Positions 37,113-45,766 of a DNA stretch of 64,000 nucleotides are shown here, one piece after another; the stretch's first letter is position 1; the number at the start of each line of letters is the position of its first letter. This stretch comes from Labilithrix sp. (GTDB lineage: Bacteria; Myxococcota_A; Polyangia; Polyangiales; Polyangiaceae). The position numbers were made by a program, and so were the translations under genes. The notes beneath the pieces are model-generated. The model had not been told where the DNA came from and did not search any database. It was given only the letters and a program-made list of their open reading frames with translations. The stretch covers positions 1 through 64,000 of the forward strand of contig JAHBWD010000029.1 in NCBI GenBank assembly GCA_019637175.1. Direction: 5' to 3'.

Positions 37113-37898
37113 TCACTCGGCGGCGTCTTCCGCGGCCTTCTTCGCGTCGCCCTTGGCGGTCTTGTCGCTCTTGTCGCTCGAGCCGCTCTTCTCGCTCGCC
37201 TCGGCCGCCTTCTTGTCGTCTTCGCGATACTGCTTGAACGCCTTCAGGCGCGAGCGGACGAACCAGACGCCGACGACCACGATGACGACGGCGATGGCCG
37301 CGTCGAGCTTGTGCATCACCGCCTTGAGCGGCGAGTGGTCGCTCATCAGCTCGTGCCCGAGCTTCTGCCCGACCCACGCGAGGCCGAGGCACCACGGGAA
37401 CGAACCGACGAACGTGTAGATGTGGAACTTCGGGCGGTTCATCCGCGCGACGCCGGCGGGGAAGGCGATGAACGTACGGATGACCGGCAAGAGGCGCGCG
37501 ACGAGGATGATGATGTCGCCGCGCTTTTCGAACCAGCGATCGGCGATGGCGAGCTCGTGCTTGCTCATGAGCACGTAGCGGCCGTACTTCTCGATCGCCC
37601 TGCGGCCGCCCTTGGCGCCGACCCAGTAGGCGACCTCGCTGCCGAGGTTGCATCCGATCGCGCCGGCGAGGCCCGCGAGCCAGAGGTTGAACTGCGGCAG
37701 CGCGACGCCGTACTGGCGCGACAGCTCCGCGTTGACCTCGGGGATGCTCATCGCGCCCGCGTACGGCATGATGAGCTCGCTCGGCAGCGGGATGCAGGCG
37801 CTCTCGATCCCCATCAGGATCGCGATGCCGCCGTACGACATCCACGACATCACGTAGACGCAGAAGATGCCGAGGACGAAGAAGATCTTCTTGACCAT
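37113..37898 (-). CDS. DedA-family membrane protein
   Basis: 261 aa inner-membrane protein of the DedA (VTT/SNARE-associated) family. Recent work links the family to undecaprenyl-phosphate or phospholipid flipping and to membrane potential. The conserved acidic motif GIESACIPLPSELIMPYAG lies near residue 30 and the paired motif ARLLPVIRTFIAFPAGVARM near residue 140. A Lys/Asp/Ser-rich tail of about 40 residues (KKAAEASEKSGSSDKSDKT) is extra and probably cytoplasmic. The start ATG 37898 is 56 bp after the PP2C gene. Its position next to the mutase gives no clear functional link. Confidence 0.88.
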   Translation of the reverse strand: MVKKIFFVLGIFCVYVMSWMSYGGIAILMGIESACIPLPSELIMPYAGAMSIPEVNAELSRQYGVALPQFNLWLAGLAGAIGCNLGSEVAYWVGAKGGRRAIEKYGRYVLMSKHELAIADRWFEKRGDIIILVARLLPVIRTFIAFPAGVARMNRPKFHIYTFVGSFPWCLGLAWVGQKLGHELMSDHSPLKAVMHKLDAAIAVVIVVVGVWFVRSRLKAFKQYREDDKKAAEASEKSGSSDKSDKTAKGDAKKAAEDAAE

Positions 37899-37954
37899 GG
37901 AAAGTGCCGCGCACTCTGGCTTCGTTGCGGAAGCCGGTCAAGCGGAGCGAGCGA

Positions 37955-38896
37955 TCAGCTCGGTTGCGGCTTGGGGCGCGGGCCGCCCGCCGTGCCCGGG
38001 ATCCCCGGCGCGGTGGGCTCGTCGCTCATGCCGAGGTCGTCGTCGCCTTCGCCTTCGGCCGCCGCGCCGCCGCCTTCACGCGGCGCCGCGCTCCGGCGCG
38101 CCGCGGGGATCTCTTCGGTCGGCGCGTCGAGGTGCTCCTCGATCTTGATGAGGACGGCCGTGATGTTGTCTTCGCCGCCGTGCTCGTTCGCTCGAGTGAT
38201 GAGCGCCTGGCAGGCCACGCGGATGTCGGCCGACGTCGTGACGACCTTGAGGATCTCCTCGTCGGTCACCATGCCCGAGAGGCCGTCGGAGCAGAGGCAG
38301 TAGACGTCGCCCGGCCGCGGATCGTCGTGCTGGATGTCGACGACGACCTGATCCTGCATCCCGAGCGCGCGGGTGATGACGTTCTTCGGCAGCTCGCTCC
38401 GCTGCTCTTCGGTCAGATCCGGCATCGCGAGCAGGTAGTCGTTGATGAGCGAGTGATCGCGCGTGAGGAGCTGGATCGCCCCGTCGCGCACGCGGTAGCA
38501 GCGCGAATCGCCCACGTGACCGATGTACATCCGGTTCTTGCGCGGGCTGAACATCGCGCCCACGACCGTGGTGCCCATGCCGTGGTACTCGCGCGAGCGC
38601 GTCGAGCGCTCGAAGATCTGCCGGTTCGCGACGCGGATGCCGGTGAGCAGGCGGTTTTCCTCTTCCGACAGGTTCGTGTCGAAGTGGAACGGCCAGGTCA
38701 CGTCGTCGTTCGCCGTCGACTTGAAGAACTCGCTGATCGTCTCGGTGGCGAGCTTGGAGGCGACGTCGCCTGCGCGATGCCCGCCCATCCCGTCGGCCAC
38801 GACGAAGAGATCGTACTCCTTGAGCACCACGAAGGAGTCTTCGTTGTGCTCCCGCTGGAGTCCCACGTCGCTCACGCCCGCTGCGATTGCCCGCAT
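37955..38896 (-). CDS. PP2C-family Ser/Thr protein phosphatase (Stp-like)
   Basis: 313 aa cytoplasmic metal-dependent phosphatase opposing Hanks-type kinases. Metal and motif residues are present: SDVGLQREHNEDSF (motif 1), VVADGMGGHRAGDVAS (motif 2), GTTVVGAMF, YIGHVGDSRCYRVRDG, TRDHS, CSDGLSGMVTDEEI and EDNITAVLIKI with the last Asp-Asn pair. About 60 residues at the end are Gly/Glu/Pro-rich and unstructured. Start ATG 38896 (MRAIAAGVSD) is preferred over the TTG one codon upstream. It precedes DedA after 56 bp. Possible partner kinases include the one at 53451, though myxobacteria have many. Confidence 0.92.
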   Translation of the reverse strand: MRAIAAGVSDVGLQREHNEDSFVVLKEYDLFVVADGMGGHRAGDVASKLATETISEFFKSTANDDVTWPFHFDTNLSEEENRLLTGIRVANRQIFERSTRSREYHGMGTTVVGAMFSPRKNRMYIGHVGDSRCYRVRDGAIQLLTRDHSLINDYLLAMPDLTEEQRSELPKNVITRALGMQDQVVVDIQHDDPRPGDVYCLCSDGLSGMVTDEEILKVVTTSADIRVACQALITRANEHGGEDNITAVLIKIEEHLDAPTEEIPAARRSAAPREGGGAAAEGEGDDDLGMSDEPTAPGIPGTAGGPRPKPQPS

Positions 38897-39050
38897 CAAG
38901 TCAACGGCTCCGCAATGACAATGAAATGAGGCTCGCCCGCAACGTCCCGGGGTGTCAAGCCCAGCCGCCGGCTCTGGCCGGTGGGGAGCGAAGAAATATT
39001 CATTTTATCGATGATTTCCGCAAAACGGAGACCAAGAGAAGACGGAGAGA

Positions 39051-39608
39051 TCATACCTCCATGATATCCTTCTCTTTTTGGCCGATGATGCCGTCCACGG
39101 TCTTCACCGCGTCGGAGACGGTCTCCTCGGTCTTCTTCTTGGCGCGGTCGACGTCGTCGCCTCCGGCGCCGCCCTCGGCGTCGATCTCGTTCAGCATGTC
39201 GAGCGCCTCGTGGCGGGCCTTGCGGATCGTGACCTTGCACTCCTCGCCGTACCTGCGGGCGATCTTGACGAACTCCTTGCGCCGCTCTTCGGTGAGGGGC
39301 GGGAGCGGGATTCGGATGAGGTCACCGTCGGTCTGCGGGTTCAGGTTCAGGTCGCTCTCGCGGAGCGCCTTCTCGACCGGCTTCACCTGCGTCTTGTCCC
39401 ACGGTTTGACCGTGATGAGGCGCGGCTCGGGAACGTTGACGTGCGCCATCTGGCCGAGCGGCGTCATCGTTCCGTAGTAGTCGACGCGGATGCCGTCGAG
39501 GAGGCTCGGGTTGGCCCTGCCGGCGCGCAGCTTGCCGAGGTCGCGCTTGAGCACTTCGTGCGCCTTGGCGATCGACGAGACCAACTCTTTCTGTACGTCG
39601 TCAAGCAT
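39051..39608 (-). CDS. frr: Ribosome recycling factor
   Basis: 185 aa, exactly the usual size. It splits post-termination ribosomes together with EF-G. Characteristic sequence throughout: KELVSSIAKAHEVLKRDLGKLRAGRANPSLLDGI at the start, then GQMAHVNVPEPRLITVKPWD, and RIPLPPLTEERRKEFVKIARRYGEECKV in helix 2-3. ATG 39608 is chosen because the family begins here; an open frame continues upstream with no homology. In most bacteria frr follows pyrH and tsf; no such genes are next to it here. Confidence 0.96.
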   Translation of the reverse strand: MLDDVQKELVSSIAKAHEVLKRDLGKLRAGRANPSLLDGIRVDYYGTMTPLGQMAHVNVPEPRLITVKPWDKTQVKPVEKALRESDLNLNPQTDGDLIRIPLPPLTEERRKEFVKIARRYGEECKVTIRKARHEALDMLNEIDAEGGAGGDDVDRAKKKTEETVSDAVKTVDGIIGQKEKDIMEV

Positions 39609-39739
39609 CTGGTGCTCCGTACTCCGGGTTCTCGCTCTTTCGCGCCGAACCTTAGCCGCACTCGCCTTCCGCAGGAAGGGTGGACGTGACGCCGATGGCG
39701 AATAGCCCCAGGCCGCGGGACGTCTATCCTTCTGCTCGT

Positions 39740-40771
39740 ATGGCGGGCTTCGCTCCACCCCGAGACCGGCGCCGAGGCATCGCGGCCGCAGTCGTCGCGC
39801 TCGGCGTGGTCGCGGCCTCGGCCGAGGGGTCGCGCGCCTGGGCGGACGACGCGGGCAGCGGCGCCGACCCCGCTCCCGCCGCTCGATCCGCGCGCGTGAC
39901 GCCTGCCCACCTCGAAGACGTCGAGCACATGTGCGCGCTCCTGACCGCGTGCGACAAGCTCCCGCTGCCTGCCGGCCTCGTGCCTCGCGACTTCATCGGG
40001 TGCACGCGGACGCTCCACGCCGAGCTCGCGTCGCCCGCGGCCGTCTCGTTCTCGCTCACCCTCCGCGACTGCGGGCTCCGCGCGAGCTCGTGCGGCGAGC
40101 TCCGCACGTGCGCGCTTCGCGGCGCGCGCGCGGACGTCTGCGCCGGGCGCGGGAAGACGGGCCCGGTCGACATGTGCGACGGCGACGGCCGCGCGATCAC
40201 GTGCAGTGGCGAGCGCGTCGCGCTCGTTCGCGACTGCCCTCGCGGAGGCGAGCAGTGCGTCGTGCGCGAAGGCAAGGCGATCTGCGCGCTCGGCGCGTGC
40301 GAAAAGGACGGTCCTCCGGCGTGCTCGCCCTCGGGCACGCGCATCCTCGAGTGCAAGAAGGGCAAGCTGGTGAGCCTCGACTGCGGCGCGTTCGGGCTCC
40401 GCTGCGTGTCGTCGAGCGAAGGACCGAGGTGCGCGACGCAGGGGCCCTCGTGCAACGACGGGAGCACGCGGTGCGAAGGCGCGCAGGCGGTCGGCTGCTG
40501 GCACGGGCACGAGGTGCGGATCGATTGCGGCGCGCGCGGGCTCGTCTGTCGCGCGGGCCACGCGAAGTCCGACGCCGGCGTCACGCACGAGGTCGGCGCG
40601 TGCGCCGCGAGCGCGCCCGCGACGGGCGCGTGCGATCCGTCGAGCCCCGCGCGCTGCGACGGCGCGACGTTGAAATGGTGCGCGTGGGGGCAGCCGCGCT
40701 CGTACCTCTGCAAGTCGGTGGGCCTCACCCGGTGCATCGCCGACGAGCAGGGCGCGCGTTGCGCGCAGTGA
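39740..40771 (+). CDS. Secreted Cys-rich protein
   Basis: 343 aa with a signal peptide of Tat-like look (RDRRRGIAAAVVALGVVAASAEGSRAWA), cut near residue 35. The mature part has about 30 cysteines in repeated short blocks such as 'LSGER-V...DCP...QCV...ICALGAC', 'ILECKKGKLVSLDCGAFGLRCV' and 'AVGCWHGHEVRIDCGARGLVCR', that is, a unit of about 50 residues with four to six cysteines seen four times. I do not recognise the family. It must fold outside the cytoplasm with disulfides. The start ATG 39740 gives the signal sequence; an upstream in-frame codon at 39680 would not. The next gene starts 28 bp on, same strand. Confidence 0.8.
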   Translation: MAGFAPPRDRRRGIAAAVVALGVVAASAEGSRAWADDAGSGADPAPAARSARVTPAHLEDVEHMCALLTACDKLPLPAGLVPRDFIGCTRTLHAELASPAAVSFSLTLRDCGLRASSCGELRTCALRGARADVCAGRGKTGPVDMCDGDGRAITCSGERVALVRDCPRGGEQCVVREGKAICALGACEKDGPPACSPSGTRILECKKGKLVSLDCGAFGLRCVSSSEGPRCATQGPSCNDGSTRCEGAQAVGCWHGHEVRIDCGARGLVCRAGHAKSDAGVTHEVGACAASAPATGACDPSSPARCDGATLKWCAWGQPRSYLCKSVGLTRCIADEQGARCAQ

Positions 40772-40799
40772 ACGCGGGAGGCGTGCTATCAAATCGCGC

Positions 40800-42557
40800 G
40801 TGAGGTCTCCGCTCCGCGCGCTCTCCGCTCTCGCCTTTGCCCTCGCGCTCGCCGGCGCCGCGTGCAGCAAGTGCGGCGAGCAAGCGGGCGAAGACGCCGG
40901 CGCGCGCGCGCTCGAGCCCCCGGTGCCCGCGCCCGCGAGCCTGCTCGCCGACGTGTACGTCACGTCGCCGAACAGCTCGTGGTCGAAGATCCAGCGCGGC
41001 GTCGGCGGCGCCGTCGGCATCCTGCCCGCGTCGGCGGGCGGGATCGTCTGCGCGATGGTCGGCCTCGAGCCGGCGGTCGCGAACGAGGTCGACGGCACCG
41101 CGCCGCTCTTCGGCGTCGTCGCGGGGGATCCCGCCGCGCCCGGCTTCGCGCTCGCGATGAAGCTCTCCGATCTGCGCAAGGCGCGGGCCCTGCTCGTCGA
41201 CGGTGACACCGCGCGCTATTCGCCGCGCGAGGTCGCCGGGCTCACCGAGCTCGTGCCGAAGGGCGAAGAGGCTCCGTCGAAGGACGCGCCTCGCCTCGCG
41301 ATCGGTGTCACCAAGGGGAGCTACCTCGTCGTCGCGAGCAACGCCGACGAGCTCGCGAAGCTCGGGCCGTACGTCACGCGTACGCTCCCGACGCGGCCCT
41401 TGCCCGAGGGCGGCGCGATCGTCGTCGACGTGCCGCGCGCGTCGATCGCGTCCGTCCTCAAGCCGAAGGTCGAGGAGCTGTGGGAGGGCGCGAAGGCGTA
41501 CCTGCTCGCCGAAGACGCGCGGGTGCGCCGCGATCGAGGCCGCGCGCCCGACTTCGGCGATCCCGCGGCGATCGTCGCCGCGGTCGACGCGTACGCGGTC
41601 GAGCGCATCGCCGTCCTCGCCGATCTCGAGAAGATGCGCATCGACATCGACGTCGTCGACGACGGCGTCGTGATCGACGCGCGCATGGTCCCGCTCGCGT
41701 CGGGCGGGCCCGCGCGCGTGTGGACCGACGCGATGACGACGGGCGACACGGCGCCGATCGTCTCGCTGCCCGCGACGTCCGCGGTGGCGGCGCTCCTGCG
41801 CGACGGCGAAGCGCAGCGCGTCGAGGGCCTCCGCGGCTTCGAAAAGGGGATCGCGTCGTCGCTCGGGGCGCGCCTCGCGGAGGCCGACGGCAAGAAGCTC
41901 CACGACGTCGTCGAAGGCTGGATCAAGGCGGGGCCCTCGACGCTCTCCGCGTCGCTCTTCTGGGACGAGCCGCGCGGCCTCTTCCTCCGCGCCGCCGTGC
42001 GCGACGCCGACGCGGCAGCGATCGCGATGAAGGGCGCGCTCGATCTCCTGCGCGCGTCGCCGTTCAAAGACGGGCTCCAGCTCAAAGAGATCGCGACCGC
42101 GAACGAAGACGTGAGCGGCGTGGGCAAGGTGTCGGTCGCGACGCTCTTGCGCGAGCCGAAGCGCGACGACGACAAGGGCGGCCGCCGCCGCGTCGCGGAC
42201 GACGCGGGCGCGCCCGCGACGAAGAAGGAGAGCGCGGCGATCGCGTGGCTCGCCGACGGCGCGAAGGCCTTCTCGATCGGCGCCGGCGAGGAGCCGCTCC
42301 CGATCTTGCGCGGCGGGATCAAGCCGGACAAGAAGATCGGCGACGAGCCCGCCCTCGTGCGCCCGCTGAAGGCGCTCGGATCGAATGCGAGCTCGGTGCT
42401 CGTCATCCAGCCGCTTCGCTTCGATCCGAGACGCGCGGAGCTCCCCGCGGCGCCGGTCGTCGTCGCCCTCGGGCGTCGCGACAAAGACGCCTTCCTCCGG
42501 ATCGACGTCGCCAACGGCGTGCTCCGTGAGCTCGCGCGCTGGCAGATGGGACTCTGA
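40800..42557 (+). CDS. Unknown 585-residue lipoprotein
   Basis: Not recognised. Signal with lipobox (LAGAACSK) near residue 22, then a mainly globular mature part with alternating strands and helices. It shows several 'LA-x-A-x-KLSDLRKARALL' and 'GVTKGSYLVVASNADELAKL' blocks that look like repeated alpha/beta units, as in proteins that assess porin or substrate load, but I cannot name one. Mid-late there is a charged insert (REPKRDDDKGGRRRVADD). The GTG at 40800 lies 28 bp after the preceding stop. Both secreted proteins may form one operon. No Cys besides the first few. Confidence 0.72.
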   Translation: MRSPLRALSALAFALALAGAACSKCGEQAGEDAGARALEPPVPAPASLLADVYVTSPNSSWSKIQRGVGGAVGILPASAGGIVCAMVGLEPAVANEVDGTAPLFGVVAGDPAAPGFALAMKLSDLRKARALLVDGDTARYSPREVAGLTELVPKGEEAPSKDAPRLAIGVTKGSYLVVASNADELAKLGPYVTRTLPTRPLPEGGAIVVDVPRASIASVLKPKVEELWEGAKAYLLAEDARVRRDRGRAPDFGDPAAIVAAVDAYAVERIAVLADLEKMRIDIDVVDDGVVIDARMVPLASGGPARVWTDAMTTGDTAPIVSLPATSAVAALLRDGEAQRVEGLRGFEKGIASSLGARLAEADGKKLHDVVEGWIKAGPSTLSASLFWDEPRGLFLRAAVRDADAAAIAMKGALDLLRASPFKDGLQLKEIATANEDVSGVGKVSVATLLREPKRDDDKGGRRRVADDAGAPATKKESAAIAWLADGAKAFSIGAGEEPLPILRGGIKPDKKIGDEPALVRPLKALGSNASSVLVIQPLRFDPRRAELPAAPVVVALGRRDKDAFLRIDVANGVLRELARWQMGL

Positions 42558-42658
42558 TCCCGCCCAGGGATCGTCCGTGAGCCCCCTCGACTCGCGGGGA
42601 AAATAGCGAGGATCTGCTGTGTGGGGATGTGGTCCCGCGTTTGCTGGACGTCTCGCTC

Positions 42659-43663
42659 ATGAACCAGCAGCGAGCGTGGGCGGTGGGGATCGTCGGGGTG
42701 GCGATGGCGTGCGGCGGCGCCGCCTGTGGAGGCGCGCCGGAGGAGGAGACGGGATCGAGCGCCGACGAGGTGACGAGCGCCGGTCAGCTCGGCGGATCGG
42801 ACATGCCCGCGGGCAGCTACGCGCTCACCTTCGACGACGGACCGGGCCCCCGGACCGAGGAGCTCGCGAACTACCTCGGCGATCGCGGCATCGTCGGCAC
42901 CTTCTTCATCAACGGAAGGAACGCGCCCGCCTACGAGTCCGCGCTCGTGGCGATCAAGGCGCGAGGTCACATCCTCGCGAACCACACGCAGAACCACGAA
43001 GACATGCGCACGCTCCAGAGCGGCGCGCTCTATCGCGCGGTCGCCGACACCGACGCCGTCATCGCGCGGCATCAGCCCGCGGGGCCGTGGCTCCTCCGCG
43101 CGCCCTACGGCGCGTGGGACGGGCGCGTCTCCGGCGAGCTCAACGCGACCGCCATGAGCAAGTACGTCGGCAGCATCTTCTGGAACGTCGGCGGGGCGCT
43201 GAGCGCCACGACGGGCGCCGACTGGGCCTGTTGGGGCAACGGCCTCGCCGTGGACGACTGCGCGAACCGATACATGAGCGAGATGCGCGCGAAGGGGCGC
43301 GGCATCATCCTCATCCACGACTCGCACGGTCGATCGGTCGACATGACGAAGACGATCGTCGAGTCGCTCGAGGGGAGCGTTCGCTTCGTGCCGCTCACCG
43401 ATGCGCCGCAGATCGCGAGCGCGATCGGCGAGCCTGTCGTCGTCGGCGGCGGCGGCGGAGACTACGTGCCGCCGGCCGCGCTCTGCCCGAGCTTCACGCT
43501 GGGCCGATCGGTGCCTGGCGGCACGTGCGTGCGACGCAACGACGACGGCAAGTGGTATCGCTGCGACGCTTCGGCGCCCGCCGACTGGCCGGACTCGGAC
43601 GGCCCGGGGCTCGATCCGGGGTGCACGTCGTGCCCGCAGCTGCCGAACGGCGCGTGCGAGTGA
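42659..43663 (+). CDS. NodB-family polysaccharide deacetylase lipoprotein
   Basis: 334 aa metal-dependent deacetylase of extracytoplasmic N-acetylated glycans. Signal and lipobox (GGAACGG), an Asp/Ser linker, then the NodB domain: motif 1 LTFDDGPGPRT (catalytic and metal Asp), motif 2 ILANHTQNHEDM (two zinc His), motif 3 LLRAPYGAWDG, motif 4 DWACWGN, motif 5 ILIHDSHG (catalytic His). All catalytic residues are present. A C-terminal Cys-containing module of about 65 residues (LCPSFTLGRSVPGGTCVRRNDDGKWYRC) follows, like a short binding domain. ATG 42659 yields the lipoprotein signal, so I prefer it to the upstream in-frame start at 42629. Confidence 0.9.
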   Translation: MNQQRAWAVGIVGVAMACGGAACGGAPEEETGSSADEVTSAGQLGGSDMPAGSYALTFDDGPGPRTEELANYLGDRGIVGTFFINGRNAPAYESALVAIKARGHILANHTQNHEDMRTLQSGALYRAVADTDAVIARHQPAGPWLLRAPYGAWDGRVSGELNATAMSKYVGSIFWNVGGALSATTGADWACWGNGLAVDDCANRYMSEMRAKGRGIILIHDSHGRSVDMTKTIVESLEGSVRFVPLTDAPQIASAIGEPVVVGGGGGDYVPPAALCPSFTLGRSVPGGTCVRRNDDGKWYRCDASAPADWPDSDGPGLDPGCTSCPQLPNGACE

Positions 43664-43673
43664 GGCCTCCGCT

Positions 43674-44375
43674 TCAGACGAGGAGGCGCGTGGCCGGATC
43701 GACGGCGTAGAGCTCGATCTCCTCGCGCGCCGCGAAGCGAAGGAGCGCCTCGGCGAGCTTGCTCGTGTCGCCGGTGCTCGCGGTGACGCGGGCGCGCGCC
43801 TCGCGGAGGAGCGCGTCGAAGCGAACGGGCTCGGCGCGCTCGCCGAGGACGTCGAGGGCCGCGCCGACGAGCGCGTTCGCAGACGACAGCGTCGCTCCGG
43901 TCGCCTCCACCCATCCGCCGGCGACGCGATCGACCTTCACCTTCGCGAGGCCGTTCTTCGGCGCGCGCGCCGCGGGCACGAACAGGAGCGGGCGCGCGGC
44001 GGCGCCGCCGGCGATCGTCGCGAGCAGCGCGCGCCCGCGCGCGCCGGAGAGGCCGCGCACCTTCGCGAGGCCCGGCGGGAGCTCCGGCTCCACCAGGATC
44101 GAGCCGATCGCCCTCGCCGCTTCTTCGAGCCCGGAGAGCCACTCGCCGGAGACGAGCGCCGCGGGCGACGCGACGGCCGCGACGCGCGGGGCGCGGGCGA
44201 ACGCCGCCGTGATCGCGCCAGGATCGGCGTCCCACACGTCGGTCACGAGCACGACGTCGGCTTCGCGCGCATCGCCGGCGAAGCGCACGCGAACGCCCTC
44301 GGGTGAGCGGCCGAGCACGCCCGCGAGATGCGCCGCGGTCACCGCGCGATGCGCCAGCGTCTCGCGCGCGATCAC
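43674..44375 (-). CDS. Unknown protein coupled to a methyltransferase
   Basis: 233 aa, cytoplasmic, Ala/Arg/Val-rich. No family recognised. The first half (GVRVRFAGDAREADVVLVTDVWDADPGAITAAFARAP) suggests a Rossmann-like domain with a 'DVVLVTD' strand. The second half has VRFDALLREARARVTASTGDTSKLAEALLRFAAREEIELYAVDP, a helical pattern with a beta hairpin, as in winged helices of the same gene family as the upstream methyltransferase's C-terminus. The GTG start forms a 4-bp GTGA overlap with that gene, so it is translationally coupled. Function unknown. Confidence 0.72.
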   Translation of the reverse strand: MIARETLAHRAVTAAHLAGVLGRSPEGVRVRFAGDAREADVVLVTDVWDADPGAITAAFARAPRVAAVASPAALVSGEWLSGLEEAARAIGSILVEPELPPGLAKVRGLSGARGRALLATIAGGAAARPLLFVPAARAPKNGLAKVKVDRVAGGWVEATGATLSSANALVGAALDVLGERAEPVRFDALLREARARVTASTGDTSKLAEALLRFAAREEIELYAVDPATRLLV

Positions 44376-45766
44376 GAGCCGTCACCCGCGAGGAAGAAGC
44401 CGTGGCGCGCGAAGCGATCCACGACGCCGGCGTCGCGCGGGCTCGGACTCGTCGCGCCGTCGAGCGCGGCGATCACGGCGAGCTCGCCGCGCGGGACGCG
44501 AAAGCTGCGATGGAGCGCGCTCGTGAGGACGGCGCTCTCGGCCCCGCGCGCGACCGCGCTGGCGGCGCGCGCGCGGACGTGAGGCGCGACGCGGGGCTTC
44601 TCGCCGGCGCCGGCGATCGGCGCGGGCTCGGTCGCGATCGACAAGATCCCCTCGCACGAGGCGACGAACAGGTCGTGCGCGAGCTTCGTGCGCTCTTCGC
44701 CGTCGGCGAGATCGCGCACGGCGACGAAGCCCGGCGCCGCGAGCGCCGCGCGCGCGAGCGCCGAGCCCTCGGCCGCGCGAAGGAGCGCGCCGGTCGTCGT
44801 GCGATGGACGCCGGCGTCCGCCGGCGCGAGATCCGCCCAGAGGTGCATCGCCTCGATCGCGGCGACGTCGGGCTCCGCGCGGCGCGCGACGTCGTCGCGG
44901 CAGAGGAGAACCTGGAGGAAGGGCGATCCGGTCCGCTCCATTTCGGCCGCGATCCCGCCGGGGAGCGCGGGCGCCCTCGCGCGCGAGGCGAACAGCGGCG
45001 TCTCGCAGACGATCGCGAGGCCCGCGCCGCGCGCGCGCGCCTCGAGCTCCGCGGCGGAGAACGGATCGTTGCAGTATGCAAGCAAATCGTGGAACACGTA
45101 GCGGCTGAACGGGGCGTCGGGCGGCGTGGCGCGCGTCACGTGCGCGCGGTACTCGCGCGCGGCCTCGGCCAGCACGGCGGTGAAGCCTTCGCCCGTCAGC
45201 GCGGCGAGATCGTCGACGAGCGCGAGCGCGGCGGTCACCTTCGCGGCGGGATCGGCGTGCGCGGCCGCGGCCTCGCGCATCAAGACGCGCAGCGCGCGCC
45301 GGAGCTCCCAGCCCGGGAGCGCGTTGACGCTGAGGAAGGCGACGCCCGAGGGCGCGAGCGACGCGCGGATCACCGCGAGGACGTCGGCGCGGATCGGCTC
45401 GGGCACCCACGAGTACACGCCGTGCGCCACGACGTAGTCGAACACGCCGAACGCGCTCGTCGCGCGCACGTCGCGCACGTCGCGCGCGTGGATCGCGACG
45501 TTCTGCGCGCCGCTCGCCTCCGCGATCGCGACGCCTCGCGCGACCGCCTCGCGCGAGAGATCGAAGCCCACGAACGCCGCGCCGGGCAGGTACGACGCGG
45601 CGCCGATCATGTGCTCGCCGTCGCCGCATCCGATCTCGAGGACGCGCGCGGTGCTCGGCGGCGCCGTCTCGATCCCGAAGAGCCGGCCGAGCGTCGCCAT
45701 CGATCGCGGATGCGCCTCCGGGTTCGCCTCGGTGTCGTAAGGAACCTCGTCGTACGCGAAGCTCAC
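44372..45766 (-). CDS. SAM-dependent methyltransferase with methyltransferase regulatory domain
   Basis: 464 aa. A class I methyltransferase domain covers about residues 35-180: SAM-binding loop VLEIGCGDGEHMIGA, then FVGFDLSREAV, ARDVRDV and FDYVVAHGVYSWVPEPI. A second part (about 200-360) matches the 'methyltransferase regulatory' (PF10119-like) region with DAPFSRYVFHDLLAYCNDPF. The end (LHRSFRVPRGELAVIAALDG) resembles the winged-helix part of protein-lysine methyltransferases of this group. Target unknown. The start (GTG) overlaps the ABC permease stop by GTGA, and the stop overlaps the next gene likewise. Confidence 0.85.
   Translation of the reverse strand: MSFAYDEVPYDTEANPEAHPRSMATLGRLFGIETAPPSTARVLEIGCGDGEHMIGAASYLPGAAFVGFDLSREAVARGVAIAEASGAQNVAIHARDVRDVRATSAFGVFDYVVAHGVYSWVPEPIRADVLAVIRASLAPSGVAFLSVNALPGWELRRALRVLMREAAAAHADPAAKVTAALALVDDLAALTGEGFTAVLAEAAREYRAHVTRATPPDAPFSRYVFHDLLAYCNDPFSAAELEARARGAGLAIVCETPLFASRARAPALPGGIAAEMERTGSPFLQVLLCRDDVARRAEPDVAAIEAMHLWADLAPADAGVHRTTTGALLRAAEGSALARAALAAPGFVAVRDLADGEERTKLAHDLFVASCEGILSIATEPAPIAGAGEKPRVAPHVRARAASAVARGAESAVLTSALHRSFRVPRGELAVIAALDGATSPSPRDAGVVDRFARHGFFLAGDGS

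Noticed and set aside
38965-38984. Hairpin CCGCCGGC-TCTG-GCCGGTGG after the end of frr.
   Set aside because: One wobble pair and no run of T on the frr side; such GC hairpins are frequent in this DNA, so I do not call a terminator.
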